Part shown: piece by piece, positions 25,446 to 39,362 of the stretch | How positions within the stretch are numbered: the first letter of the stretch is position 1 | Layout: each line of letters begins with the position of its first letter | Assembly: GCA_029339505.1 (NCBI GenBank) | Contig: JAQISU010001239.1 | Coordinates: forward strand, 9,617,001 to 9,681,000 | Reading direction: 5' to 3' | DNA length: 64,000 nucleotides | Origin: Unio delphinus | Taxonomy: Eukaryota > Mollusca > Bivalvia > Unionida > Unionidae | The notes under the pieces: generated by a model | The model's input: the letters and a program-made list of their open reading frames with translations, nothing else | Told to the model about the DNA's origin: nothing | The model's database searches: none | Made by a program: the position numbers and the translations under genes

Positions 25446-26381
25446 ACATCGCAGTGTCCAGAGATTCGAGGTAAAGGTACAATAAATGTAGACGTACGAA
25501 ACGAAGGCAAACAATATGTCTCCTATTACACATGTTTAAAAGTTTGGGTAGGTAGGTAAGTATTTTATGTTTTGGTTATGTGGGTTTTTTTTTTTTTTTT
25601 AAAACTTCATATATATATATATTATAATGATTAGTACTTATATTATGTACTAAGTGCTTGAAGTACTCGGCATAAGCAACTCACTTAGATGCAGCAATCA
25701 ATTGCGAAGTTTTGTTCTTTTAGTTTTTATTTTTTTACCCTGGAGAAACAAGTCCTAGGTTCGGCACTGTATAACAAGGACGGATGGCCGACCAGAAACG
25801 CACCTATTTTTTTTGTTTGCCTAATAAACAAAGGACAAAAATGATACAATGATACATTTTACCTTACTGCATTTTGATTGTAGGCACCATCAGAAATTGA
25901 TTATGTACAGTCAACGGAACATATCATTTGACTGGTCAAAATCTTGTATTTTATTTACGTTCCTTATTAATAAGCTATCTGCTCGCAAACCTTGTATTTA
26001 AGCTTACCTTTGCGCTGCTCATTTTGGTACAATTGTCGACATCGGCTTAAGCACTTAAGCCACAAGAGTTTCAACTCGTGTGAACGGGATCGGATAGGGG
26101 TCTTGTTTTGACGGAATTTGCGTGATCTCTTGACCTGGATATCCCTTCTCCCACTTCAATTTGGTCTCCATTATTGGGAGAAAAATCTATGCCTCGCACT
26201 TGAAATGAGCTTAACATTCCTGCTGGAAGGAAACGAAAATCACATCCACCTATATTTAAATTGTAATAACTAAATGTAGTAATGGCAAATTGAATGAAGT
26301 TCATTTTTTCAGCTTTTTAAGTAGGTATGTGTTTGAAGGGAAAGGGAATTTTGAATCAGTACTAAACACACTTTCACCTAC
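25446..26381. other. Gene-free stretch
   Basis: No supported gene or element. A T-run lies at 25586-25601 and a short (AT)n at 25610-25624. The 77-codon minus frame at 26071-26304 has no recognisable motif. Confidence 0.4.
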
Positions 26382-26389
26382 CCACCCAC

Positions 26390-26521
26390 CAGGGACGTCA
26401 TTTAGAAAGGGCTGAAATTTGCATGTGTTGTAAAATTGCTGTAGCCTATATACGAAAATTAACAAGTCCGTCAAGTTTTGCCCCCCCACCCCCCCCATGA
26501 TAAATTGAATTGACGTCCCTG
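26390..26521. mobile_element. Short hAT-like MITE
   Basis: Starts CAGGGACGTCATTTA and ends AATTGACGTCCCTG, which are inverted ends. Flanks CCACCCAC (26382-26389) and CCACCTAC (26522-26529) match at 7 of 8 positions. At 132 bp it does not code. Confidence 0.7.
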
Positions 26522-26529
26522 CCACCTAC

Positions 26530-27022
26530 AAACCCAAACTGTTCATACGGTTATGAAAATTGCGCGGTACGCACAATACATGCATGGATTTGATATTCCA
26601 GTTGTAGGTATGCATTATTTATTTTTAGTGCTGATTACACGAGTCATTATGGGTAGGTCGTTTATTGGTGTGTTTTTTTTGTCTTTGATCGGCAATGTTG
26701 GCAAAAAGTCAAGTATTGCGGGGAGAAAAAAAAGAAGCAATAAGAAAAAACATAAAATCCCGTGGAGCAGAAAGAATATTCTGCACCGTTGCATAAGGCA
26801 GTGATATATTTGTTTGAAAAAAGATAGTTCCTGGTCGTTAAAGTATCTCTTTTTGTGTCAATGTACTAAACTATCCCCAATAATCATTATGTTTCACAAA
26901 TGACAGAATCAAATAACTCTGTTATTGTCATTATTATCACGGCCTTTTTCTCACCTGCGTTCTATTTAACATACGTTAAGTCCCACTCTTTAAGTTACTC
27001 AGCAGCTCAATATCTCTCTCTC

Positions 27023-27077
<55 letters not shown>

Positions 27078-30062
27078 CTTTGAAATAACTATATCACCAA
27101 CGCTTAATATATTTTCGAATCTATGTATTTTTGAAACAGCCAATTTTTCTTTTCTTTTTGGTATAGTGATTCAATTGCAGCTTTGTCTTTTGCCACATCT
27201 GATTGGTCAAATCTATTAAATATGTGAAGCTGTTATTTTTTATGACAGTGTGAGCTTTACTTCTATTCAGCAATGAGTCACTGCGCGAGAACCATTACGC
27301 TTACTGGTAATATGCACATATTCAAATGAGGGGGTAGCGATATAGGGAAAGTGGATTAGAAGAGGTCGACAAATGAAGAAATTTACGTACTTACCTACTT
27401 ATATACATACGCATATGCATATATAATACATGCATGCAGATTGACACATAAAAGACAGACAGGCAGATAGACGTAGACAGGTATTAACCAACCAACCCAA
27501 CCTTTAATCCATGCACCTTCATGTATGTATGACTGACTGACTGACTTTATTTCCTCTTCAACAGAGATTACGTAAGATTAATCAAATTCAGGATAATACA
27601 AAATCATGAAATACAACAGAAAAGAGTTTTAAAAAATTTTTGAAACGTATACCAGTGTAATTATCAATGTAGTTCTTTCTACATTCACATATGTGCTTAT
27701 GCATACATACACATATATACACATACATACATATGCACACATATATATAAATGTACACACATACACATACATATATATATATACATACACACACAAACAC
27801 ATATATCCACATACACATATACACACACATACACACATCTATACATATATATGTGGAACATCATGAAACCATTCTCAAATGAAAAATGATAGCAAAAGGT
27901 GACACTCTTATGTTATATGAGCCAGAGAGCATTATATCTCCGTGATCTGTCATACAACAAAATTGCGGAATTTGACAACAACAGGATGGTCTTTTGTTTA
28001 TGTTTGTTTTTTTAAATTATTTAATTTATTTATTTAGCTTAACTACTTATTATTGTTGTTATGTTATGACATGTTGGTTGAAAGTAGGGCATGCATTTTA
28101 TTGTAAAATGAGGTTATGCTTTTTGCCGTCACCAGCATGAGTTTATCCCATACATCATCGTCGATGTATGTATGTATGCATGCATGCATGCATGCATGCA
28201 TGCATGCATGCATGCATGCATGTATGTATGTATGTATGTATGTATGTATGTATGTATGTATGTATGTATGTATGTATGTATGTGTGTGTGTGTGTCTGCA
28301 TGCATGTATGTATGTAATATACATCTTCATAAATGAACATAATATGAAAGAATTAAATCGTTTTATTCTACTAGATGATCCAATGTTATTAGATAAATAA
28401 GTTCTTGTTGTCTATCAAAGCCCTTGATTTGAATTATGTTGCTAGTTTATGTTGAACACCCATCTGCCCAGTTCTGCTTTGATTTCTGCAGTGCTTTAAA
28501 TTAATAAATAAATATTAAACAAACATGAAAGGAAGCGAAAATGTGTGTTCCGGTGTTGTATTTTTGATTATGAAGTGTGCCTATAAATTCCCCAAAGGTT
28601 TGATTAAATAAACGGAATCGATCGATATCACCACAATAAATCAAAACAAAGATTGGTACAAACCTCTTCTATAATCTGCACACATACCGTAGAGGTTTAT
28701 CAAGTTCGATATTAGCAAACAAAAACTAGGTCATTTGGCAGGGAACTAGGAACGATTAATATATTTTCAGTTTGAACGTAGCTGTGTTTTAGCATTTACT
28801 TGGACGAAGATTATCTGTGTTCTGAAAGATCTAATACATAATACAATAATAGGAGGTCATTTCTTTTTATTTGCCTTTACAAATGTCTTAATGATGTCAA
28901 AGTTACAAAAGAAAAACTTGTTCTTTTTTAAATGATTCCCCCACCCCATTCCCGATTAGAATTTAAAAGCAAAGCTCGCACAAATTTCATAAAAGTTACA
29001 CCTACACGTCTCTGTCTCGTACACCCATGATGTCTGTTATAGACATGATTTTCTTATAAATTTGTGCGATAATACTATTTACTAACATTTGTTAAAAAAT
29101 TTTGTAATCGTTGTCTCTGTTTATAAAGCGCTGATTTTAATTAGGAATCTAATATTTACATACGTATGCGTTTGCACGCAAGCACATCCACCCCCACCCC
29201 CACAATAACTGCATCATCGCCAGTCAGCTTTTGCTATAATTTTCAAAAGATCAATATCATGACTACTAGTCTTATTACTACTCCACCACCACCACCACCA
29301 CCATTGCTACTACTATCCCATTTACCGTCACCACCTTTATCAACAGAACAAGTATAACTACTACTACTACTATTCTTGCAATTACGATTAAAACGATTGT
29401 TTCTTCAAAATCAAAGCAACAGAGCGTATGTGTACGTCAAAGGCTACTGAGACGGAGAGAAAATGTTAACACAAACAAATCCTTGCATGATAACCGTAAC
29501 TATGAGACGTACACATACAGGGAAGAAATCGCAATCAAAGGCCATAGTTTCGACTGCAAGATCTACTTTCACTTTCCGCGTAACTTACAGTACTCTTTCC
29601 AAAAATGAAACATTATAGTTCGATCGACCAGGGATCCCCCTCGATTCTAAAAATAGGCATGGTGTCTTGGAAATATAATGACGTAATCTGCCATATGTAT
29701 TAAAATGTAAACGGAAGAGTTGAAGGCAACCATTTGCAAACAAATGGCAAAAACAAGGATTTCGCCAATTAGGCCTGGGTCAGGCCTGGATTTCATTTCA
29801 AATCATCACTTTATTACAGGGAATAGCTAACGTCAGCCATACCGTACGTAAGTAAATGAAGATGTTTGCACATGTGTTATAATATTATCATGTCGAATGC
29901 TAAGTTGTAATACAATAAAAGAAAGTAGGTCAGTAAATTAGTAATATATATGTCTCTTTCTCTCTTATACACAATGGAATTACATCCCTGTATGTTTCAG
30001 CTGAATCTGAGACACAATATCTCATATCTTTCTTTAAACCGTAACCTCCTTGAACCTCTCGT

Positions 30063-30102
<40 letters not shown>

Positions 30103-30324
30103 TGACTGTTTTAACGTATATTGTACAATTTTTCAGTCATATCGTTACATTGTCTGCAGTGTGACAGTTTATATGTCTGGCACTGGGGCATCATGCCACA
30201 GATATGATCATGCTTCACACAGTCACATTATCGTAACATTAGCCCGTCCAGCGCTAACACACTAACTAACCTCTTAATGCCGAGTGTCTGTCGAGGCAAA
30301 TGGTAATACCATTTTATAAGTAGG
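26530..30324. other. Gene-poor microsatellite-rich stretch
   Basis: Contains (AG)n at 27026-27076, CA/TA-rich repeats at 27690-27850, a (TGCA)n-(TATG)n block at 28163-28310 and (TG)n at 30065-30099. A run of CCACCACCACC lies at 29283-29301. No coding frame with family features was found. Confidence 0.55.
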
Positions 30325-30415
30325 TATAATTCGTCCGGGGTTGGAACACGCGACCTCCTGTATCCGAGGCGAACGTTCTAACCTCTTTGACCCCTGGACT
30401 TGTCAGTATATGCTA
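30325..30415 (-). mobile_element. tRNA-like SINE head fragment, second type
   Basis: The minus strand reads GGGTCAAAGAGGTTAGAACG (A-box region), then CCTCGGATACAGGAGG and GTGTTCCAACCCC (B-box region). The spacing is tRNA-like, but no acceptor-stem pairing was found and no common tail follows. Confidence 0.45.
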
Positions 30416-30945
30416 ACTCTCATGAGATTTTGCTGCAATCATATAAAAAACACAATCTCCTTCAGTTTTTGTTTTCAATTTCTATCAAAAGTGGATATCT
30501 AACCGCAAGATTTATTGGGTAGGAAAGTGATGAAACCTCTCACAGTCGAAACCTCAGTAAACCGAAGTCCTTATGACACCGAAACACTTTCTTTCACATT
30601 ATTTAGTAAATAATATTTAGTAAACCAAAGGAAAAAAAATACAGTATCTTATCTGACATAAAAACAAACATTCCGTCACAGATTTCATCTAATACAGAAA
30701 TTAACCCCATGAAACTGAAGCTTCCTCAAAACATGGCCAAGTAACTCCCGGTTAAGAGGTCAGCCAACTGTCCTGAAATAAGACCAGCACGTGTGATGGC
30801 ACAAATTTCAACCAAAATAAACAGCAGGATGGCTAATCAGTACTATCAGAGGTGTGGTGGTGTGGGAACGGCGTTCCCTTTCCTTACACGTTCCAGTAGT
30901 CTTTTTTTTTTTTTTTTGCGTTCGCCTCTTGCATCTGAGTAACAT

Positions 30946-31273
30946 GCATCCTCTCACTTCTTTATTGCGTCCTCTCGCTTCTTTTTTGCGTCCTCTGACT
31001 TCTTTATGGCGTCCTCGCACTTCTTTATTGCGTCCTCGCACTTCTTTATTGCGTCCTCTCGCTTCTTTATTGCGTCCTCTCACTTCTTTATTGCTTCCTC
31101 TCCTTTATTGCGTCCTCGCACTTCTTTATTGCGTCCTCGCACTTCTTTATTGCGTCCTCTCGCTTCTTTATTGCGTCCTCTCACTTCTTTATTGCGTCCT
31201 CTCCTTTATTGCGTCATCGCACTTCTTTATTGCGTCCTCGCGCTTCTTTATTGCGTTCTCTCGCTTCTTTTCT
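30946..31273 (+). repeat. 21-bp minisatellite with 101-bp higher-order period
   Basis: The unit is GCGTCCTC followed by TCGC or GCAC and TTCTTTATT, 21 bp. Variants recur in the order CGCAC, CGCAC, CTCGC, CTCAC and then a 17-bp short unit, giving a 101-bp higher-order repeat present about two and a half times. Because 21 is a multiple of three, both strands stay open and produce 91-145-codon artefact frames. Confidence 0.9.
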
Positions 31274-33417
31274 TATCTACTAAACCACTGAGTACTATTT
31301 TGACCCGGCTGATGTGTCAGTTTTAAATGTTGATTATATTACAAGGGAACAGCAGCTATGTAAAACAATGGATGTTATATGTATCTGCCGATTATCCAAC
31401 CGTCCGATAATATACACCTAATAATCCGCGATCTATTGGCTTTTTAATTTCAAAAATAGGTTTGCACCTTCACCATTGACATTTTTGCTTACACAAACCA
31501 AGAAAAGAACAAGTTAGCAATAATGTTCTTCAATTTCTGTTGGTTATTAACATTTTATGAAGTGAGATAAACTTACATAAAGTAGAAAGTTGGAACAACA
31601 TTAGTGTAATCACATGTTTAGTTTCAGCTTAAGACTTACCTTAGGCGCGAATCAACTTTTACATTATGTTGTAAATAAGTTTATTATATACTATATTTTT
31701 CTCCGTTGACTTCTAAACGACATGTGCGTCTAAACAATAGATGAAAATATAGATGATAAAGTGAACGATATGGGTTTGCTGAGTCACAAATTACATTTTC
31801 AAGCACGCAAACGAATGAACGTGATAATCGCAATATCCACAACAAACGTTAGAGACGTAGTACTGAAAATACTATTCTGATCATTAAAATAATTATGTAG
31901 GAGAAATGTTCGTAAGTTTTCGTGAATGGAATAAACAAGTTAGTAATAAAGGTGATGACCAGTACTTTCTGGGAAATATAAAAATAGCATAGAAAAGCAT
32001 ATTGAGGTCAAGGGATGTCACCTATTTATCAGAGACTGATAAGTCAAAGCACTAAATTCCCCAAACCAATGCAACTGAAGGTTTTGGTAGAAAAGCAAGA
32101 ACCTCATAGTCAATAAGCCCTGATGACGATGAATTCTTATTTCCGCTAGTTGAATTACCTGTCAGACACACATAAGCTGCTTTGCATTTTTCCACCGTAA
32201 CGTTTTGGAAAGTGTTTCGTAATTAGACTAGCTATAGACGCATACAGGTCAAAACATAGCTGGGTCCCTGCAAAGAGCATGCAAGTGACAAGGCATGCAC
32301 ATGTCTTCTTTAGCTGGCAATGAGAATGGCAACATTTACTTACATTTGTACATCTTGAATTTCCTCAAAATGTTATTTCGTAGCTGCAGCAAATGCGAAA
32401 TACATGAACTATATCATGGGTTCTAAGACTTGATTATACACCGTAAAATTGTACTATAAGTTCGACATCATTTCCAACTCCAATAACACTCTCCTTGCTA
32501 CACTCAAAATTAAAAGAAAGTGATATTCTATAGGATTGTTTTAAATTTTAATTAAAAGAGTTCGTATTTTCCAACATTATGAGATCTACCATTCAATGAC
32601 AGAAGATTCAAAGACAGGAGAGAAAAACACATGTTGTCCCGCTGTGCTCAAATGATATTTACATTCGTGTGGAATAGACAGTTAAATAAATCTAGTCCAT
32701 AACCAGCAGAATTGTGAAGAATCGTCTGAAGAAAACAAATCCATCCGTTCCAGACCAATGGAAACGTTGTTGCAATGCGCATTCATTTTTCATGACTTAA
32801 AATTATCAAGTCTTTTAGTGCACTCTAACGTCGGTTTTTGTACGTGAGTACACTTCTATTCTCATCTTTCCCTTTCTTTTCTTACGCTCGCCATTGTCCT
32901 CCCACCGCTTCCCTGCATCTGAGTAACATACCTTCCCTCACTTCTTTATTGTGTTTATTGAACACAGCAGAACTTCGTATTTATATTTTTCTTTGATGAA
33001 AACAAATGTTCATGAGAATGAGGTTTTGGTGGCATACTGTAGCACTTGGTGCAGTACCTACTTTCATTCCTATTCTTGATAGTTCGTTAGAACTGCACAC
33101 AATTTCATCCAAAAAGCGAAACTTAAAAGATATTTGCTGATGGAAGTCAAAATGGTTTATGGAATCACTTTTATAAAGACACTTACCAGGATGCTTATAT
33201 ATGTTACTGGGACACAAGGCGACTAACATAACATGGGTACTGGAAACTCTCTACACATTCAAGAAGAGCTCTATACACCAGAGTTACCAACTTTCCAGTG
33301 CACTCTGTAGAATCATGCCTTAGACCTTCTGTAGAGTTGCTAGAGAAGCCCATTCCCACCAAAAAATTTAAGCCACATAGCTCCTTTATTTCATTATTAA
33401 AAAAAGAAAATACGTGT
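31274..33417. other. Gene-free stretch
   Basis: No supported gene, inverted ends or array. A lone minisatellite-like unit (CCTCACTTCTTTATTGTG) sits at 32936-32953, preceded by GCATCTGAGTAACAT as at 30931-30945, so this is a dispersed single copy of the sequence that seeded the 21-bp array. Confidence 0.5.
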
Positions 33418-35392
33418 CCTTTGCTAGCACAAGCGGTAAAAGTGCATTATTGCAATTAATTTAAACTGTATCTTTTATTGGCACATCCTGTGACGGTGCA
33501 TTACTGTAATCAATTTAAAACGTATCATTTGTTGGTGCAAGCGGTGACAGTGTATTTGTGTAATTCATTTAAAATGTATCCATTGATGATGTAAACTATG
33601 ACAGTACGTTTGTGTCATTCATTTAAAATGTATCCATTGACGATGCAAACTATGACAGTGCATTTGTGTCATTCATTTAAAATGTATCCATTGATGATGT
33701 AAACTATGACAGTGCATTTGTGTCATTCATTTAAAATGTATCCATTGATGATGCAAACTATGACAGTACGTTTGTGTCATTCATTTAAAATGTATTAATT
33801 GACGACGGAAACTATGACAGTGTATTGTTATCATTCATTTAAAATGTTTCCATGGATGATGTACGTTTGTCTCATTCATTTAAAATGTATTCATTGACGA
33901 CGCAAACTATGACAGTGTATTTGTGTCATTCATTTAAAATGTATCCATTGATGATGCAAACTATGACAATGCATTTGTGTCATTTATTTAAAATGCATCC
34001 ATTAATGATCCAAACTATGACAATGCATTTGTGTCATTTATTTAAAATGTATCCATTAATGATCCAAACTATGACAGTGCATTTGTGTCATTCATTTAAA
34101 ATGTATCCATTGGCGATGCAAACTATGAGAGTGCATTTGTGTCATTCATTTAAAATGTATCCATTGATGATGCAGACTATGACAGTACGTTTGTGTCATT
34201 CATTTAAAATGTATCCATTGATGATGCAAACTATGACAATGCATTTGTGTCATTTATTTAAAATGCATCCATTGATGACGCAAACTATGACAGTGCATTT
34301 GTGTCATTTATTTAAAATTTATCCATTGATGACGCAAACTATGACAGTGCATTTGTGTCATTCATTTAAAATGTATCCATTGATGATGTAAACTATGACA
34401 GTGCATTTGCGTCATTTATTTAAAATGTATTCATTGATGACGCAAACTATGACAGTGTATTTGTGTCATTCATTTAAAATGTATCCATTGATGATGCAAA
34501 CTATGACAATGCATTTGTGTCATTTATTTAAAATGTATCCGTTGATGATGCAAACTATGACAAAGCATTTATGTTATTTATTTAAAATGTATCCATTGAT
34601 GATGCAAACTATGACAGTGCATTTGTGTCATTTATTAAAAATGTATCCATTGATGACGCAAACTATGACAGTGTATTTGTGTCATTCATTTAAAATGTAT
34701 CAATTGATGATGCAAACTATGACAATTCATTTGTGTCATTCATTTAAAATGTATCCTTTGATGATGCAAACTATGACAGTGCATTTGTGTCATTCATTTA
34801 AAATGTCTCCATTGATGACGCAAACTATGACAGTGTATTTGTGTCATTCATTTAAAATGTATCCATTGATGATGCAAACTATGACAATTCATTTGTGTCA
34901 TTCATTTAAAATGTATCCTTTGATGATGCAAACTATGACAATTCATTTGTGTCATACATTTAAAATGTATCCTTTGATGATGCAAACTATGACAGTACGT
35001 TTGTGTCATTCATTTAAAATGTAACCATTGATGCAAACTATGACAGTGCATTTGTGTCATTCATTTCTTTTTTATCTTTTGTTAGCAGAAGTAGTTAAAG
35101 TGTATTAGTGTAATTCATTTAAAATGTATACTTTGTTTGTACACGTTGTGAGAGTACATTAATGTATTTCATTTAAAATGCATACTTTGTTTGTACACGC
35201 AGTGAGAGTACATGAATGTATTTCATTTAAAATGTATACTTTGTTTGTACACGTTGTGAGAGTACATTAATGTATTTCATTTAAAATGTATACTTTGTTT
35301 GTACACGCAGTGAGAGTACATTAATGTATTTCATTTAAAATGTATACTTTGTTTGTACACGTTGTGAGAGTACATGAATGTGTCTCATTTTG
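33418..35392 (+). repeat. 54-bp minisatellite array, about 36 units
   Basis: The core unit contains AACTATGACAGTGCATTTGT, then GTCATTCATTTAAAATG and ATCCATTGATGATGCA, 54 bp in total. Central units are nearly identical and edge units are diverged. From about 35085 a variant subfamily (GAGAGTACATTAATGTATTTC with TTTGTTTGTACACG) takes over at the same period. The 18-codon period creates frames of 179 and 209 codons (33852-34391, 34395-35024) made only of repeats such as HLCHSFKMYPLMMQT; these are not genes. Confidence 0.95.
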
Positions 35393-37318
35393 GCATTGTA
35401 TCAAATGTTTGGAAACAAAAGAGAGCTAAAATATGAATTTTGAATTTGTAAAGATAATCCATGTTATGTTGTAAATTTTTATAGATAGTTTGTATCATGG
35501 CATCTTTCAAACCATTTTTAAAACCTTTCATCGTCCCATATACATGCATTTAATTTACACATATTTTGTTTGTACTTTGAACTTTGCATTGACACTGTTT
35601 CGGACTTCGTTACCTATTTGAATAGTTTATAATTCAAAATCAAGGTTGGCTTAACACTTAAGACAGCAAATAAATATCGCAACACTGACTATCTCGGTCA
35701 CTGTCTGTCATAACATTGCCGAAATTTATCCAAATAGACGGGAATATTTTTTTTTCGAAACTTGCATTAGGATAATATTCTGCCAGTTTAAATTAGGAAA
35801 AGTAGAACATAAATTGCGTTCCAACTTATTTAGAATATGTATAAATTCAGACTGGTGTATTCAGTTTTTAAGCTTACATTATGTGTATGGTCTTACGTAA
35901 ATATTGCTTACTGTGTACGGTTTTAATGTAATACTGTTAACTGAAGTAAACAGTATTAATGTATATTAATGTGTATCATAATGTAAACAGTATTAACATA
36001 TCACTGTTTCGGGTATCTAAGTAAACACACCTTTATTTACAGCTCCATGGAAACTTTACTCCAGCTGTGCTTTTGATCGTGCTGCAAAGCCGACAACCGG
36101 GAAACTCATTTGCATATGAAAGGAATCTGGCGATATCAGGTAGCTCTCTGAAGTTTTCCAGTCCCGGTATTATTTACAGTTACTTTGCTGAGTTGATGTG
36201 CAGTTGCCCGTGTCTGCACAATTGTGCTGCACATAATGAAAATAGACTTTACAGCTGAAATCAATACACATCGCTTAATGTCATTGAAATATGCACAGCA
36301 AAAGGCCTTTAAGTTCTGTATAGAGATAATTTACATGGATGTGTATTATACGTAATACTCAAAAATATATTACTGGGGTTGGGGATGGGCAGGGATAATA
36401 ACTTTGTAGGATAGGAGAGTGGTTTGCCATTTCAAGACTTTCCTGGGTAGTACAGTAAACGGCAATCTGCAGACGTTCTCCAGTTATCTCCTTCGGCTTG
36501 TTTTCATTTGCAATATGATATCTAATCACACGATGTTGGTTTCATATCATTATACCATTTATGTTCCAGTATTTTTTCAACCTGTATCCAACTTTAATCG
36601 GCAAGCATGATTGAGGGAAGAACGCAATCTGATTAAATTTAGCAGTGTAGCTGAAGAGCCTTAGTGGTGCCTAACGATATGATTCTCTTTCAAATTTAAG
36701 AAAGCTGCACTTCCATTGGGTCCCTCAAAGGTCACCAAAACATGACCTCAGAGTCGTCGCTGTCAGATCTTCACCGAGGGCAGTGAAGTTCCGATTTTAA
36801 TCAGATTGACTGATAATGCTAACTTTCATATTTGTTTCAATGTCAAAACCAGTATGTTATTCTCTTTTCTTAGGTACTGTTGGGATACAAACAGGAAGTG
36901 ATAAACGTTTGACCTAGATATCAGACCTATTTATCTGAGATATGTATTGTCTTGAATAATGACTCATGGCGATCAATATATATTCTGTCGTAAATCTGAG
37001 CAATAATTAATCTTATTTGTACAAGAAAATGGGAAAATGCATCTAATAAAACTACATGCACAACCTCTTCATTGGGCCTAGAGTTTAAAAAATCACCAGG
37101 ACTATAGATGTCCTTTGCTACAGTAAGTTATACCTGAAATCCATGTTCTCCGTGTACATGGATAAAAATAAAAATCTTAATATCTTCTTGTCTCCATATT
37201 GATATAAAAGAAAGTGACCCCAATATATATTAGCCAGCAGTTCTTTAAAAGAAATATGGGTCTTGAAACTTTTTACCTGTATAGCATAGAATGTCATAGA
37301 ACTGGGGTATACGCCATT
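35393..37318. other. Gene-free stretch
   Basis: No exon is supported. CTTTATTTACAGC near 36030 and TTTCTTAGG near 36870 resemble splice acceptors but lack convincing frames. Confidence 0.4.
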
Positions 37319-37533
37319 CGATAGGCTTATACATGGTTGCCAGTATTAATGGTGGAAGAAGAACCTGGGAAAACCCCCAGACAAAAACACCAACCCACGA
37401 GAAGCTACTGGCAAGCATTCTCACATGCCCACATTAGCCGAATCTGAGACTCGAATACATGCAGACATAGGTTAGATGGCAGTGATCCTCAACGAAGAGC
37501 GCTTTAGACTACTCGGCCACTCGCAGTCCCCAG
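37319..37533 (-). mobile_element. tRNA-headed SINE copy
   Basis: Minus strand: GGGGACTGCGAGTGGCCGAG head (A box), a decayed B box (TATTCGAGTCTCAG), then AGTAGCTTCTCGTGGG and CTTCTTCCACC in the tail. It is more diverged than the 19.9- and 52.0-kb copies. No clear target duplication was identified. Confidence 0.78.
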
Positions 37534-38137
37534 TGTTTGTTTGTTATGGTCATCTACAAGAAGTACGTTGTTGATCAAGCGGTTGGATTTGCAACGCGAA
37601 TGAAAAGGAAACAAGCTGATATATTTACCAAAATTATGAGAAGCAGGGAATTATTCTAAGATTGGATCCATAGACCTTTTCCTTTTAGTGTTCTATAAAT
37701 CTCAAAAGCAGATGGTTCCAGCTAGCAACTAGGAAAAGAGACTGGTAGCTCAGTTTAAGTTCAGTAACCCAGGATAGATAAATTAATATGAAGCTATTAG
37801 TTTTAAGACTTCTCTTTTTCCATGTTACCAGACATGACTATTTAATATCCGTTGGTACAATATTTCCAAAATTAAGTTTTGAAGGAAATATATAGCTTAT
37901 AATCATATGTTGTGGTTACAAGTGTAGCCAAATTCAATTCGGTAGCCCATATCCAGCACTGTCGTAGCACCTGGGCTCCAGACATATCATTTGTAGGATT
38001 ATGCATTTAAATTTAAATAACGCAAGATGAACACACACAAACGCACACACGCGCGCCACGCCAATTACCTCCACTATCACAATCACCACCAACAACAAAA
38101 CGACTCTGTTACGAATTCTTAGTATTGATGCTTTCAG

Positions 38138-38891
38138 AACAATATATCCAACAGGAATGGGGAACACTTTAAACCCAACTGACCTATATGATTCTAACAA
38201 GGAAACTCACAGTGTAGAGACAGAAAACCACGAACCAGAGGTGATAACAACAGGGACATCAGTTGATAATCTAGATGTTAGTAATTATAGACTTAAAATC
38301 TCAGAACAAAGTGCATCGGCTAATGAGAGCCTTTCGTCGTCCTATAATAGTGCCTTGTCTGAAGTAGGCTCGTTTAAAGTATCACCACGTTTACCATCGA
38401 ATGAAAGCCAGGACTTTGAATCTGACGAGGATGATTTGGAGGCTGCAGACTTACATCGTATATTTTTATTGGATGAGGAAGGATTATCAGATATTAATCT
38501 GACAGAAAAAATGGAAAGAACGCATGCGGATGATGGAGTAAACCAAATGAATCTATGTGAAGAAGAGAGTAGACATGAAACGACGGATGCTGATTCTGAT
38601 TCTTGTAATTCTATTGGCATATGTGATAGTCCAGAAAAGCAAGTTGACAAACAGACTTGTTCAACACCAGGATCTGAAAATGTAGAAGAGAAGAGAGTGT
38701 TGGATGACGCTGTCCCATTGTCTGGTTTGGAACACAACAGGGACAGCTCGTTAAAGATGGATGGTGATGCTGGTCTTTGCAACTCATTTGGTGCATGTGG
38801 AGGTGAAGATGAGAGAGGAGATAACTTGGCGATTTCCACAGCAGGAGCTCAAGCATTGGCAGTTCACGTCTCTCCTCCTGAAATTGATCAG
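38138..38891 (+). CDS. Exon 1 of acidic TPR-like protein (gene A)
   Basis: The ATG at 38157 opens 245 codons ending exactly at a strong donor (CAG/GTACGT). A likely acceptor (TGCTTTCAG/AAC) at 38137 suggests a 5' UTR intron. The product starts MGNTLNPTDLYDSNKETHS and is rich in Ser, Glu and Asp with patches such as ESDEDDLEAADLHRIF. It is probably disordered and intracellular, with no signal peptide or membrane segment. MGN at the N terminus could be myristoylated, but the following residues only loosely fit. The acidic EEGLSDIN-type patches recall the linker in gene B (SDEEDISS), which hints at relatedness. The function is unknown. Confidence 0.6.
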
Positions 38892-39170
38892 GTACGTGTC
38901 CTCTGTGAACAAACATGACTAGGCTAAAATTCTTGACCGACGAACTTTATGTGATCTTTCATAATTATTTATACTTAAAATCAGAAAGTCAGAAATTGAC
39001 TGAATATATAAACATCACCTGTCAAGAGTAACTGACGAAAACGTTAATTAGCTAAATTTATCATTGCATAATACAGTAGATTTTACATATCTCATTTGTA
39101 TGTCTTATGTCTTCCTTTTTTAACCCATCTTTCTTTGTCCAATGATTAGCAGTACATGTAATTGTTTCAG

Positions 39171-39362
39171 GCAGTAATAACAGGGTCTGGACAGATACTG
39201 TTGCTACTGGATCAGGCCAAACAAGCCCTAAATGCAGGTCATCGTGATCTTGCGAATAAACTTGTTTCCAGAGCATACCAAAGCTTAGGCACCATGGCAA
39301 ATAGAATGGAGGATTATTTTGTGGCCATCGGATACGAAGCATGCAGTGATGTGTTTCATGCA
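39171..39362 (+). CDS. Exon 2 of gene A, TPR-like helical segment
   Basis: Bounded by acceptor TTGTTTCAG and donor GCA/GTAAGT. It is 64 codons in phase 0 at both ends. LLLLDQAKQALNAGHRDLA then KLVSRAYQSLGTMA looks like a TPR helix pair, with alternating small and bulky hydrophobics and Gly/Ala at turn positions. EACSDVFHA begins a further helix completed by the next exon. Partner-binding helical repeats are typical of the N termini of HELZ2-like proteins in invertebrates, but no specific partner can be named. Confidence 0.65.

Noticed and set aside
30808..31326. Arg/Gly/Lys-rich frame on the minus strand and Leu/Arg-rich frames on the plus strand
   Set aside because: Products of the 21-bp minisatellite, whose period keeps all frames open.
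33852..35024. Two long open frames of 179 and 209 codons
   Set aside because: They consist only of an 18-residue translation of the 54-bp minisatellite and have no unique sequence.
33418..35392. CRISPR-like regular repeats
   Set aside because: The whole 54-bp unit repeats with no unique spacers, and the genome is eukaryotic.
38342..38916. Antisense frames of 165 and 101 codons
   Set aside because: Shadows of the gene A exon 1 coding strand, with no splice or family support.
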